This document shows positions 34,901 to 45,235 of a DNA stretch of 64,000 bases, piece after piece (the stretch's first letter is position 1; each line of letters starts with the position of its first letter). The DNA comes from Aphis gossypii (lineage: Eukaryota; Arthropoda; Insecta; Hemiptera; Aphididae): assembly GCF_020184175.1 (NCBI RefSeq), contig NW_026083223.1, forward strand, positions 1 to 64,000. The letters run 5' to 3'. A program made the translations under genes and the position numbers. The notes under the pieces are model-generated. The model saw only the letters and a program-made list of their open reading frames with translations, was not told the DNA's origin and ran no database searches.

Positions 34901-35227
34901 TGCTGTTGTTGCTATCTAATCTATATTGCTGGGAAAGCAAAAAAATGTAAATTGATGCATTTAATAGAAACAATGATAGCTATTAGCATAAAATATTCGA
35001 TAAATTAATTAATATTGTTACCAATGTATTCTTACCTTTGGATCATTAGTGCTTACAGTTGACGTACAATCAATATCATCAACTTGGTTGTTACATGTAT
35101 TGTCATTGTCGGGCTCCTCACTTGCTAACACTTTATTCTGGTTTGTGGCAGTTAACTCACTAGCGGAAGCAGATTCAACTATTTTTTTTTTTGAAAAAAA
35201 ATTCAGGATACTACTATTCCTTTTCAT
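31996..35227 (-). pseudogene. hAT C transposase (TTF/ZMYM-type), broken
   Basis: The N terminus MKRNSSILNFFSKKK (35227) is typical of the ZMYM/TTF hAT group. A TTF finger follows near 34560-34740 (FTWLCYSEKL ... FCKYCVAF). Next come NEGNFRAILKFKAN and FSVLADETTDVS (33712-34062), KMVGQSYDGAANMSG and VHCAAHSLNLAV (33065-33649), TRWVERYTA, and, after introns, VSTSTPERSFSCMKRLKTYL near 32220-32270 with the final exon ending at 31996-31998. The DETTD, TRW and ERSFS boxes match the hAT catalytic and dimerisation domains. Several frameshifts are present, including near 34100-34480. Confidence 0.8.
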
Positions 35228-35494
35228 TTTGAATAATTTACAATTTACAATTTTTATTGAAAAGAAGGAAATAAGTTTGATGAAAATCGTAAAATATTTT
35301 AAATATTATCACGTAAAATACACAGTTAAAAATTATAAACCAATTTTACTTAATCTGTAATCAATAATTTTATTATACATAATCAATGCTACCACCTTAC
35401 TTGCTTTTATTAATAATTATAATGGTATTATATAATATGATACATCAATACACCATAGAGGCATAGAGTAATAAGAATTTTTAATACTTTATGC

Positions 35495-35550
35495 CACGAT
35501 GTAGAGAAGATAAGGTGATACCACGTCTTCCCTATCTTCTCTACATCGTG
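35495..35550. repeat. Perfect 18-bp inverted repeat with 20-nt loop
   Basis: CACGATGTAGAGAAGATA (35495-35512) is exactly complementary to 35533-35550. It lies within hAT C, upstream of the transposase start, about 220 bp from the element end. Confidence 0.8.
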
Positions 35551-36939
35551 CTCTATGCGTTATACAACGGCACCAATATCATTGATTGTAGAATATGAAA
35601 ACGATAACGATTAACGAATCAAAAATTATTATTTATCATTATAATGTTCAATATCAGATACCTTAAACAAGTTATACCTACCTACCCGTTATTTAGCACT
35701 AAAAAAAAAAAAAAAAAAGGCCATGGGGGGGATCTATCCCCATATCCCCCCCCCCGTGAGAACGCCCATGGTAGGTAATATTAATTAATTAATTAATTAA
35801 TACTAGGTACTTAGTTAACTTTGTATTATGACCTATATACTTACAATTAGCAAAAAGCATTAATAGTATTTTATAAAGTAGTAACTTAGCATCAATCTAA
35901 TGTCAATCATTTTTAACTATTTAGATAATACTTCTATTGTTAAAGATAACAGTCTCTTACTAGACACAAATATGATACCTTCAACTTCTGACTCAATTAT
36001 TGATAATACCTATACAATGTCACAATTTAAAAAAAAATTATTTTTTGTTGACACATTATTTTATGAAATTATGTTATTGATTAATTTACAAATATAAACC
36101 ATGGCGGCACCAAATTCTAATTCACTCCCCTGATATATATTCCTATTTGTACCACTGTATTAGCATAATATTTTTTTCATTAGATAAGTCCACCGTTACA
36201 ACGTCTGAAACTTCCAGCAGTAATCCACTAGACTGTCAAAAAAATATGAAAAAGAAAAAAGGTATTCACAAACATAATAAAAATGTTTTTACTTTGGCTA
36301 AGCTAGTATTTACTGTAAAATCAATTCTTGATAACATATATATGGTAGTTGAAATATAAATATAAATATATATTTGTTGTTTGCTACATATTAGAGTCAT
36401 ACATTCATATAATATTATGCAAATTACTGTCAAAAAATTACATTAAAAGGCTTCTCGACTTGATAAATAATATAATATACACTTATATTATTTTATTATT
36501 ATTACACATATATTCAAAACTTTATTTTTTGTATCTTGTTTTGTATAATTACCAATTAAATAGTAGAAGTAATTATTACAGTGTTCAAACAAAATAAATT
36601 GTTTTATGTTATTCCTTTGTTTTCAGCGTTATTGGATTTTCGAATAAAAAAATAAAGGCTGACAATGAAAATGACCGAGCTGAACTCATTAAAATTGAAA
36701 TATATATAAGAAAATTGCAAGCTTTGAAATTAGAAAGGGAGTTAGGATTACAGCCATCTATATTTACTAAAGATTTAGTTAAAGAAAGTTTGATTCAAGA
36801 GATTGAATTGGTAAATATGCCTGTTTTAGATTTAGATGCTTCAAATACTTCAATAGATCTGTTTGGTGAATTTTATTTTAGTGTTTTTGCTTGTGCTTTT
36901 AATAATGCTTATGCTGTATGTGTATCATGCTATGGGTGA

Positions 36940-38179
36940 ACTCTGTTGTATGTCAAGTCATACTACAGTGTAGGTATCGCATTGTGAATGATTGCTTGAA
37001 GTAGATAACAGGTGTAAATGTACGGTTCTTATAGTTATAAAATAATCTTTTTTTTGAAACATACTGGGTGGTTGGTAAACTGTTTTGTATCAAATTCAAA
37101 ATCACTAATTTGTATGGAGGACGATTTTTTTATTGTGAACCAGTCAATATCTCGGTGGTAAGTATTTAGAATTTTAAAATAATTTTTTTTTAACTTTCTA
37201 GGTTGTATTGTTTTATACTGTGATAATTTTGACAATTTTACCATACCCATATTGGTCATAATCGATAAAATATAGATGAATAAGTAATAAGTACAATAGT
37301 TATACTAATTATCTAACAGATTAATGATAATTAGATATAATCATATTTTTATTAATAAATTAAATGTGATTGCATGTAAATTTTGGATAATTCATAAAAT
37401 AATTGGTTTGTGTATATTTTAGAGCATTTGTGGGCAGTTTTTTTCTTATAAACGCATGCTTATATAACAATTTATTGTGGAAATAATTTTAATAATGATA
37501 CTTAGGGGGTGCTATATTTGTTCTGTAAAAATCTTAATATATCTGAACATCTCTAGGAAATGGTCAAAGATTTTTTTCAAAGTATGAATTTCTTCAATAG
37601 ATATAATCAAACAAAAATGTTGTTAAAACTGAAATTTGTGTAATATTAATATAACATTTTTAAAGTTCAACATTGAAAAAGTGCTCTGACGGTTCTCTAT
37701 GTTCTTATTTTTACAGCATTAAAATTGGACCTTTGTTTTTATATTATGGATTGCATGTATGTTTTAATCTATTTTTATTATTTAAAGTACAAATATTAGG
37801 TACACTTCTGAAATAAAAAAATGAAATATCCTTTATAAATTATAATTAATATGATATGAAGATTGATATTAATATTTATTATCTACATTTCGCTTCTTTA
37901 GTATTTACATCAGAAGACTGTTGCAGATTTAAACTTAAATTATATTATATATACATTTATATTTTAATAAAGAAAATTTTATTTTGAAAATTGTGTATTT
38001 TATTTAACAATACCTTATTTCTACTATAATTTATTATCTTATTATTGTATTATATTATATTTAAATATTATTATTATGATTAAAAGTTAAATGATTTAAT
38101 ATGTTAATTCACCTATGAAATTTTTATATTTACAAAGATTCTTAGTTAATAGTTATATTTTTTACAAATATAACTTGAA
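36940..38179. other. Non-coding interior of Harbinger B
   Basis: AT-rich sequence between the convergent Myb-like gene and the transposase 3' end. I see no gene or repeat. AATAAA-like signals near 37970 could end the plus-strand transcript. Confidence 0.4.
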
Positions 38180-39228
38180 TTATACCCTACGCCTAAAATA
38201 ATCTAATAATGAGTTAACCCTATTCATGCCACCAACATTTGGGGCCTCTTCTTGATACTCTTCGTGTATGTTTTGGAAGTTGTCTTCTTCATTATATACA
38301 TACTCCTCAGTTGGTTCATGGTCAATTAAACATGCAATATTATGAAACACGGCACAAGTCATCACAATCATACCACTTTTGTATGGTTGTGTTCGAAGAT
38401 GGTTCAAACATGGGAATCTTTCTTTGAGTATTCCATAGCTACATTCTATTAATCGTCGTGTAGATTTATGTTTGCGATTGAACCGTTGTTCAGTTTCATC
38501 ATTAGGGTTTTGATGACGGGGTGGAATAAGCCACTCTTTTAATGGATATGCGCTATCTCCTAAAAGCACTGCTCCGGGAAATGGTCTCCACCCACTCTCA
38601 AATGCAGCAAATACATTAGTATTTCTTAATACTCTGGCATCGTGTACACTTCCTGGCCAGTTAGCGTCTACTGCATAAAATTCATGGTTTGGACCACAAA
38701 CCATTGTCACATTGATTGAATGGTTGCCATGTCTATCGATATATTGTTCTTCATTTAAATTTGGCGCATCAATATTGATCAATGTACCATCAATGCAGCC
38801 AGCTACACTAGGAAACCCACCTTTTTCAAGGAACGTCGTTGGTATTTTAACGGTGTTGTTAGGCCACTTGACAATATTTTGGAACATATGAGTAACAACC
38901 GCATTAACGACCCTCTGAATACACCTACTAACAGATGAAGTTGATATTCCATGAGTAGCTCCAATACCATGTTGTTGTGCACCATTGCCGAGCCAGTTCA
39001 ATGTAGTCAATAGCTGATGTTCTGCTGTGATTGCCTTATTTCGAATACTCGTATGAGTTAGGATATGTTCAATCTTACTTAGAATAAACGCTACTTGATT
39101 TTGTTAAGTCGAAAACATTGACGGTACTGACGGTCACATAAGTCAAAGTATACTCGGTCTCTATATACTCGTAGAGGTCGTTCGTCATCATAGCCATCAT
39201 CATTTAAGAGCCACTCTAATCTTAACAT
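38180..39228 (-). pseudogene. Harbinger B transposase (HARBI1-like), one frameshift
   Basis: The protein starts MLRLEWLLNDDGYDDERPLR at 39228 and is nearly complete at about 345 residues. It has GISTSSVSRCIQRVVNAV (helix-turn-helix), FPSVAGCIDGTLINI (first Asp), PGSVHDARVL, VLLGDSAYPL (second Asp) and RRLIECSYGILKERFP (Glu). The C terminus ends at 38180. One frameshift at about 39110, between the N-terminal 48 residues and the rest, is the only lesion seen. The catalytic DDE triad is intact. Confidence 0.88.
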
Positions 39229-39580
39229 AATAATTATAATCCTAAACTTAATAACAAAATTTATATAATATGCACAGATGTACTTTATTAAACTGTTTCA
39301 ACTAAATTGTTTTGTTAAAAAAAACACTGAAAATTATTGTAGAGTAAAATTTCTGTTTGCATTTTTATCAATATTTAATGAAAAGTCGAAAAGCTTTTCA
39401 TCAAAAAATATAATGGTGGAATGAAAACATAGAAAACATAACGAAAAGTGGTAAACTTTTCAATCCTCACTTTTCACTTTGCATTTTTCATTTTCGATTT
39501 TTTGTGGAGCAAAAAAACAAATGAAAAGTGAAAAGTGAAAAGTGAAAAGTTGCAAAGTGTGTTGGTGGAATAGGACCCTG

Positions 39581-40452
39581 ATTACAGTTTTTGTGGTACA
39601 AATTGCTGTTGTGTCTATCTAAATAGCCATCTTTACCAGTTAATTTTGCAAAACTCTTTAATGGCTCAGTAACAAGGTTTTTCAGTTGCTCAGTATTTCT
39701 TCTACCACTTTTTGTTGACACTAAAAACATTACACAGTATTTACAAAATAATCCAGACTTTACATGTGAGTACTCAAGCCAAGAATATTTTTCAAAATGA
39801 TTTGGTCTTAAAAAACGTTTTTCTTGTTTGCCTTGTTTAAAATGTAGTGAAAATGGGTAGGCAAAATCTTTAAGAACATTACAACGTTTGAGAATGGAAT
39901 ATTTTGTAAAATCACTCATTTCTTTATTCTTGTCAATAAAATTACCAATATCCAATTTATCTACAAAATCAAACACAATATATTGTTTTTTTCAATACTA
40001 CACAGATTATGATAGGTATATATGAAAAATGAATAATTTATAACCTATGTACTTAGTACATTTGTGTAATTTGTATTGTATAGATATAAAATCGGTTTTT
40101 ATTTAGTTGCCACATAAAAATTAAATACTTTCAACATAATAGGTACTCCACTAAGTACTTACCATAATATATCTGATTATTTTCTAAAGTATCATTAGTA
40201 CTTTGTGTAATACAATTAATATTGTCGTCAATAACGGAATTATTTTCGCATACAGGAACATCAGGAACAACTAAGTAATAAATATGTTTTTATATTGGTG
40301 ATTGGTACATAGGTACCTACTTAGTTAATAAATATTTTTTAAGATTTGTTTTACTCAATGTACTCACTTGGTGTACTTGAAACAGTTGAAACACTATTGA
40401 TCTTTTTTTGAATAAATGTGTCTATTGGACCAGATCTTTCTTTACGTTTCAT
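39581..40452 (-). pseudogene. hAT A transposase, N-terminal exons with TTF zinc finger
   Basis: Exon 1 begins MKRKERSGPIDTFIQKK at 40452. A second exon (about 40170-40275) carries VCENNSVIDDNINC. The large exon (39976-39581) contains DFTKYSILKRCNV, RFLRPNHFEKYSWLEYS and SGLFCKYCVMF (TTF-type finger), then NSNLYHKNCNQ at the Harbinger junction. The C-terminal part continues at 30957. The frame is open up to the junction. Confidence 0.8.
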
Positions 40453-40978
40453 TTTAGTTGTAAGAAAATATATTAAAAACTAAAAATCAACGAGTAACGG
40501 TTATGCCGTGTTATAGATATTTGTCGTTAGTCGATGAATTAATAAGTACTAAATGTACTTAGTATAATCACAAAGAAAACTAATGAAAATACCTACCTAC
40601 CTTTATAAAAATAAAATATTATAATTGGTATAATCGGCACAACCCATTTCAAATTGTGATAAGCAGACGAAAACAACAACGGTGGCGATAAGTTGATAAC
40701 AACACCAGCAGCGCGCGTTCGAGAAATAGCGTCTCTATAATATTATTATGAACATTAAACAGGTCAGGAAAAATCATAACTGAGAATGGGGGAAAAAAAT
40801 GGGAAATATTTTTACGCAGGCCCATCGTTTATAATTATTAGTAGTATCCAAAAAAATAAAAAATTAGTTTTCAATTTTTCAGCTCAATTTTATGATTTAA
40901 AAATAACGTAAAAAATACGGGCCAAGCCGCCAAGGGGGGGGGCGATCGCCCCATCGCCCCCCCTCGTATCCGCCACTG

Positions 40979-41130
40979 CTATTTGCTAAAGTTTAGTCAT
41001 TTTAATTATTTTATATTATATTAACTACAAGTAATACTTATGTATGTATTTGATAAAGTTTTGTCATTTTTATAATTTTATAATTAATATTTTGTTTATA
41101 ATGAATTGTAATATAATCAATAAAGTGAAT
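40979..41130 (+). terminator. 3' UTR remainder and poly(A) signal of the six-exon gene
   Basis: The last tandem unit (TATGTATGTATTTGATAAAG at about 41041) is followed by AATAAA at 41119-41124. It is displaced 12.4 kb from the coding exons by hAT A, with no AATAAA between the stop codon and the insertion. The assignment is an inference from the shared 3' UTR repeats and the duplicated target site. Confidence 0.5.
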
Positions 41131-41289
41131 TAAAAATATTTTTTAGTAATTTATAGTTTTTAGTTTATTAGTTCATACGCCATTTTAAAAATTTCATTTT
41201 ACTGATACTTCATATTATACAATAAAATAATTGAATCAGCATAATACTATAATATTTAGGTAATTTGATTTGTATGCATGTATTGTCGG

Positions 41290-41700
41290 CTTAATAGAAC
41301 AAGGTAATTCTTAAACAAATATTAATTATTGTTAATATAACCAAAATAATTTTCAATTAGTATCTTATTATAATTACAATTTCACAGATGTTGATTTGAC
41401 AAAAATATTATCAACTAAATAGCAACAAGATAATTGTTAAAACAATATTAATTATTGTTGATATAACAAAAATAATTTTCAGTTAGCATCTTATCATAAT
41501 AACAATTTCACATTTGTTGGTTTGACAAAAGTCTTGTCGAATAAATAGCAAAAAGGTAATTGTTAAACGAATAATAATTATTGTTAATATAACAAAAGTA
41601 ATTTTCAATTAGCACCTTATCATAATTACAATTTCACCTATGTTGGTTTGATGAAAATCCTGTCGGCTAAATAGCAACAAGATAATTGTCAAACCAATCT
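41290..41700. repeat. Tandem repeat, about 125-bp unit, 3.3 copies
   Basis: Units starting near 41298, 41424, 41548 and 41675 share AATTGTTAA, TTAATTATTGTTAATATAAC and TTCAATTAGCATCTTATCAT with few differences. The array ends abruptly at the truncated 3' end of the hAT D transposase. Confidence 0.75.
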
Positions 41701-41733
41701 AGTTTTTTTTTTAACATGATCAGGATTTTTCTT

Positions 41734-44700
41734 TCAGTGCATAGTTTTCCAAAATTGCAGGATATTAACCTTGTAATTTAATCTGTTTTGATCTATGTGA
41801 TATGATTTGAGAAGTATTTCAATTCTTGTTGCTATTGTAGATGTTTGTGAGTTTGGTATGTTAAAATCAAAGGATACTGAATCATTTTTGTTATCTTTAT
41901 TTCGAAGGAATTTTTCTAGTTCATCAGTAGAATCTGTAGACGAGTTAGAACTTTCATGTCCGTCTTCAATGTTTGGAGTTGTTTCTTGTATATTATTTTT
42001 TAATTCAACACCTTTCAAATGAACCCAAACTTTGATTAAATGTTCTATTGCGGTATTACATTTGTCTTCATTTAAAGTTATCTTATATCGAGGGTCTAAA
42101 AAAATTGCTCCTAATAATACTTTATTGTCCATTATATGCTTTTCCCTGTCCACTATGTGTTGAAGCAATTTTTTAGATATTGATGTATTTAATGCATCTG
42201 TTTGAAGCTTACATGTTATCCAAACACCATAGAAGTCTGTCAATGTAAGTTGTTCATATTGTAGTTTCTTTGTACATATTTTTGAAGGCAATAGTGTTTT
42301 TGATAATGTTTCAACTTTTTCTCAGTCCGAATGATTAAGGTTGACTTTTTTAAGCTTATGGTCATTTGCTGACATGTTTTTTATAAATTCTTTTAAATAT
42401 AAATATTCTTTCTAACATGTCCAATGTAGAATGCCAACGAGTTAAACAGTCGAGAATTGGTAATTTTAATTTTTCTTTTTTAATTAAATAAGTATAAGTT
42501 TGGTTTCTCAGTCGTTTTACCAAAAATCTAACTTTATTTAACAGTTTAGTGATGTCATCATCTTTTAAGCAATCTATGACTGCTAATTGCAAGGTGTGAG
42601 CTACACAACGGATTCCTTTAAAATAAAATTCAAAACCTAATTAATTTAAATAACATTACATTTAGTAATTTCAGATATAATTATAAATAAAATTACTACA
42701 AGTAAATATTCATGAAAACTTTGTCAAACTACAATATGCATTTTTACATAAAACATTTGTGTTAGATAGTTTTTCAAATATTTCATAATAATACAATAAT
42801 TTTTACATTTCACTAAAACTTACCAGAAAATATGGAGTTATCACTGAAGCTTTGCGATTCAAAATTATTAATTATAAGTTCTGATCATAATCTTTATCAA
42901 CAGTATCATCATGTTCATTTAATAATTTAGTTATTTGATCATCATCAAGTTTAGTTTGGTCCAATTCAAACTCACTGTTAACAAATGCTTACTTATATTA
43001 ATAACTGATAACTAATCTTAAATTTTTTTATAATAAAATAATAATTATTTAATAAAAAATAAAAATTGAAATAATAAAATAATAGGTACCTACTACAAGA
43101 AATAAAAAAAAGTTTCATACAACTAAATAGAAATTATTTTTTAATTGTTGTCATGTGTGTTAACCAAATAACGGCAGTATTTGAAATTATAATGAAAACA
43201 AAATAAATGTTGCCTAATTTTATATGTAGGTTTAATCAAAAGTTAATTATTTCATTTTAATGTTATTTAATTTAAAAATCATCTTTAGTAAGTTATACCT
43301 AGTATCATCTTCAGACTCAATAATTGATCCTGCTTCTGATTCTGCAATGTCCATGCGTTCAGTTTCTGATTCATTATCAGATATAGACACTTCAGATAAA
43401 ATATGTTCTTCAATTAGGTTAGTGGCTTTTAACATATTTGCACCGTTATCTGATGTTATTGTGTACAGTTGGTATGGCTCAATCTTAAATTTATTCAACA
43501 CATTAAGAATCACATCTTTTAAATACACACCTAAATGATAAAAGGAAATTACGTTATACATTATATAGTATGAAACTATAAAATAGAAGAACAAGTAATT
43601 AAATATTATAGATACCTGTATGTGACTCGGTTAGTTCCAGAAGTCCTATAGTCCTAAGTTTAATAGTATCATCAATTACATACTGCAAATTTATTCCTAA
43701 AACGGATCTATTCAGTCTTGTAACGGCGTCAATTTTTAATGAAATAAGTTTGTTTTGGATTTCCTTATTTATTTCATGTTTTAAATGAGTACATTCTTCA
43801 TTTACATATTTCCTATAACAAAATAAGATTATTCAAATAAAAAAGATCATAATACCTATGATATTTAATAAATAAAATATATTTTAATTAGGTATTTATG
43901 CTTACTTAATAGTATTTGAATTCATAGTTAATTTCTTTCTTAAGCCATTTAAAACAGGATTTAATATTTTTTTAAATCCCGAATCATCCAATAAACTGTA
44001 AGGCCTTCCATTGACTGTTACAAGTTCTATGCATCCGTTTATAATTGTCTTGCTGTCAAGATTAACTTTTATAGTGGGCTGTAGAAATTGTAACATGGTC
44101 TCTGACGCTGTATATGCACAGTTTTTATTTTTTTCAATGACTTGAATTCTTAAACTAATATTTTTTTTTTCTTTAGATTCATACTCACTGTATAACTCAG
44201 TATGAGTACTTTAATGTTTTTTTAAATTTGTTCCATGATTACCCTAAAATTCAACAACAATTTCTTATATAAACTATAGTTATACAGAGGTTGAACCATT
44301 TTATGGTATTTAATCAATGCTTAAACTTATTGACATTATTTAAAAATTGTAAACATTTATTGATATATAGTACCTAAGTTTATTGACTTTAAACTTTAAA
44401 TAAGCTTGATAATGAATAAACCTTAAATTATATTGAATTTAAATTAGTCAATTTTATAAATGTTTAAAATATCTAATACCTATATGAAATTATGAATGAC
44501 TATTATATGATATACATGCCTATAATATGTACTTATTGTTTTTTAACAAATTAAATTAAATTGTCATTAAAATAATTATATTTATTAAAATAAAAGTTAT
44601 AAAATAGCTGTTAACTATCTCTTGAAATTATTACAATAAAAAAGATACTTTTAAAATAGTTAGGTACAATCAGTGTTGTAAACTTGTACTACTAACTACT

Positions 44701-44915
44701 AATTAAAAAATATTATGAAACTAAAATGTTTTAAAAAAAATTACACTTAGATTAATGTTAAAAAACTTAAAATCTAAAATAATTTCTTTAATATTCTAAT
44801 AAAATAAACCAAGTACTTACTTTAATTTTGGTCAAACATTTTTTGCATGAGACACTTTCTCCAATTTGTTGTAATCGAAATATTCGTTGACAACAGACTT
44901 AGATCCTCGAGGCAT
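41734..44915 (-). pseudogene. hAT D transposase (BED-finger type), C-terminal dimerisation box missing
   Basis: Starting at MPRGSKSVVNEY (44915), a shifted frame gives QQIGESVSCKKCLTKIK and later NHGTNLKKH, together a BED-type finger split by an intron. Then come TIKVNLDSKTII, DDSGFKKILNPVLNGL (43902-44096), IDAVTRLNRSVLGI, a YTITSDNGANMLKA block (43247-43594), an acidic region, TLQLAVIDCLKDDD, DCLTRWHSTLDMLE and LGAIFLDPRYKITL (41734-42592). All are BED-hAT landmarks. The sequence ends at ILQFWKTMH, just before the expected ERxFS box, so the 3' end is deleted and replaced by the 125-bp repeats. There are frameshifts in several exons. Confidence 0.78.
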
Positions 44916-45227
44916 AGTTACAATTTATTTATTCGAATTAATGAATTACACAACAGTCAAGTACACAAGTCACAACAGTAAACGTAAATGACAAATTTCC
45001 AAAAAGTCAACTGTCAACCGTGAATTCGAGTAATTGACAATATTGTAATCTATTATATTGTTTTAATTTCTAAAATAAAACTCAATGTCTTGGAAAAAAA
45101 GAAGATAAAAATCATTATAAACACAGAACAATAAACTTCAAACATTCGGTATGATAACACATGCGAGCAGCTGATACTTGTTCTCGGAACAAAACTCAAG
45201 CCACATAATATAAAATATTATTTATTA
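44916..45227. other. 5' flank of hAT D transposase
   Basis: Non-coding, AT-rich, with short stretches such as CACAACAGTCAAGTACACAAG. It is probably the upstream part of hAT D. It ends at the target duplication of hAT E. Confidence 0.4.
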
Positions 45228-45235
45228 ATTATTAT

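Larger units (their letters stand above)
31845..35770 (-). mobile_element. hAT element C, 3,926 bp, TSD GTAGGTAA
   Basis: The ends are CAGAGGCGTTCTCA and, inverted, CATGGGCGTTCTCA, with an exact 8-bp duplication GTAGGTAA at 31837-31844 and 35771-35778. G/C runs lie just inside both ends. It encodes a broken TTF-finger transposase on minus. It is the innermost, and so youngest, insertion of the three-level nest. Confidence 0.92.
31201..36939 (+). pseudogene. Harbinger B Myb/SANT-like accessory protein, split by hAT C
   Basis: Exon 1 (31201-31421) encodes NKLILLNAIRERKSVLFG and VESWKSVHNIAQSL, a Myb/SANT-like helical domain, ending in a donor GTAAGT. Exon 2 (about 31535-31690) gives KKGKFTGKAGGKK and DLAILDILDEDS. 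The nested hAT (31845-35770) lies in the following intron. Later exons at about 35923-36015 (SIVKDNSLLLDTN), 36185-36260 (STVTTSETSSSNP) and 36630-36939 (a Lys/Glu-rich helix, RKLQALKLERELG) continue in usable frames. The function inferred from the family is binding the element ends. It could still be spliced, because the hAT is intronic. Confidence 0.62.
30958..39577. mobile_element. PIF/Harbinger element B, 8.6 kb with a nested hAT, TSD CTG
   Basis: The ends are perfect inverted repeats GGTCCTATTCCACCAACACA, flanked by CTG (30955-30957 and 39578-39580). Excision restores the hAT A transposase codons. Without the nested hAT (31845-35770) it is 4.7 kb and has the Harbinger pair: Myb/SANT-like protein (+) and transposase (-), converging. 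Its subterminal region has short direct repeats of GAAAAGTGAAAAGT near 39520-39550. Confidence 0.92.
28545..40978 (-). mobile_element. hAT element A, 12.4 kb with nested insertions, TSD CTATTTGC
   Basis: The ends are CAGTAGCGGATCCAGAGG and, inverted, CAGTGGCGGATACGAGG, each followed by a run of G. The 8-bp CTATTTGC duplication (28537-28544 and 40979-40986) is exact. Removing the Harbinger at 30958-39577 leaves a 3.8-kb hAT with a TTF-finger transposase on the minus strand. It sits in the 3' UTR repeats of the six-exon gene. Confidence 0.9.

Noticed and set aside
43260..43538. 92-codon plus-strand ORF rich in Ser/Asp
   Set aside because: Antisense of the acidic region of the hAT D transposase; a shadow frame.
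44650..44730. CAGTGTTGTAAACTTGTACT as a hAT end
   Set aside because: Only one end seen, no inverted partner or 8-bp duplication within the window.
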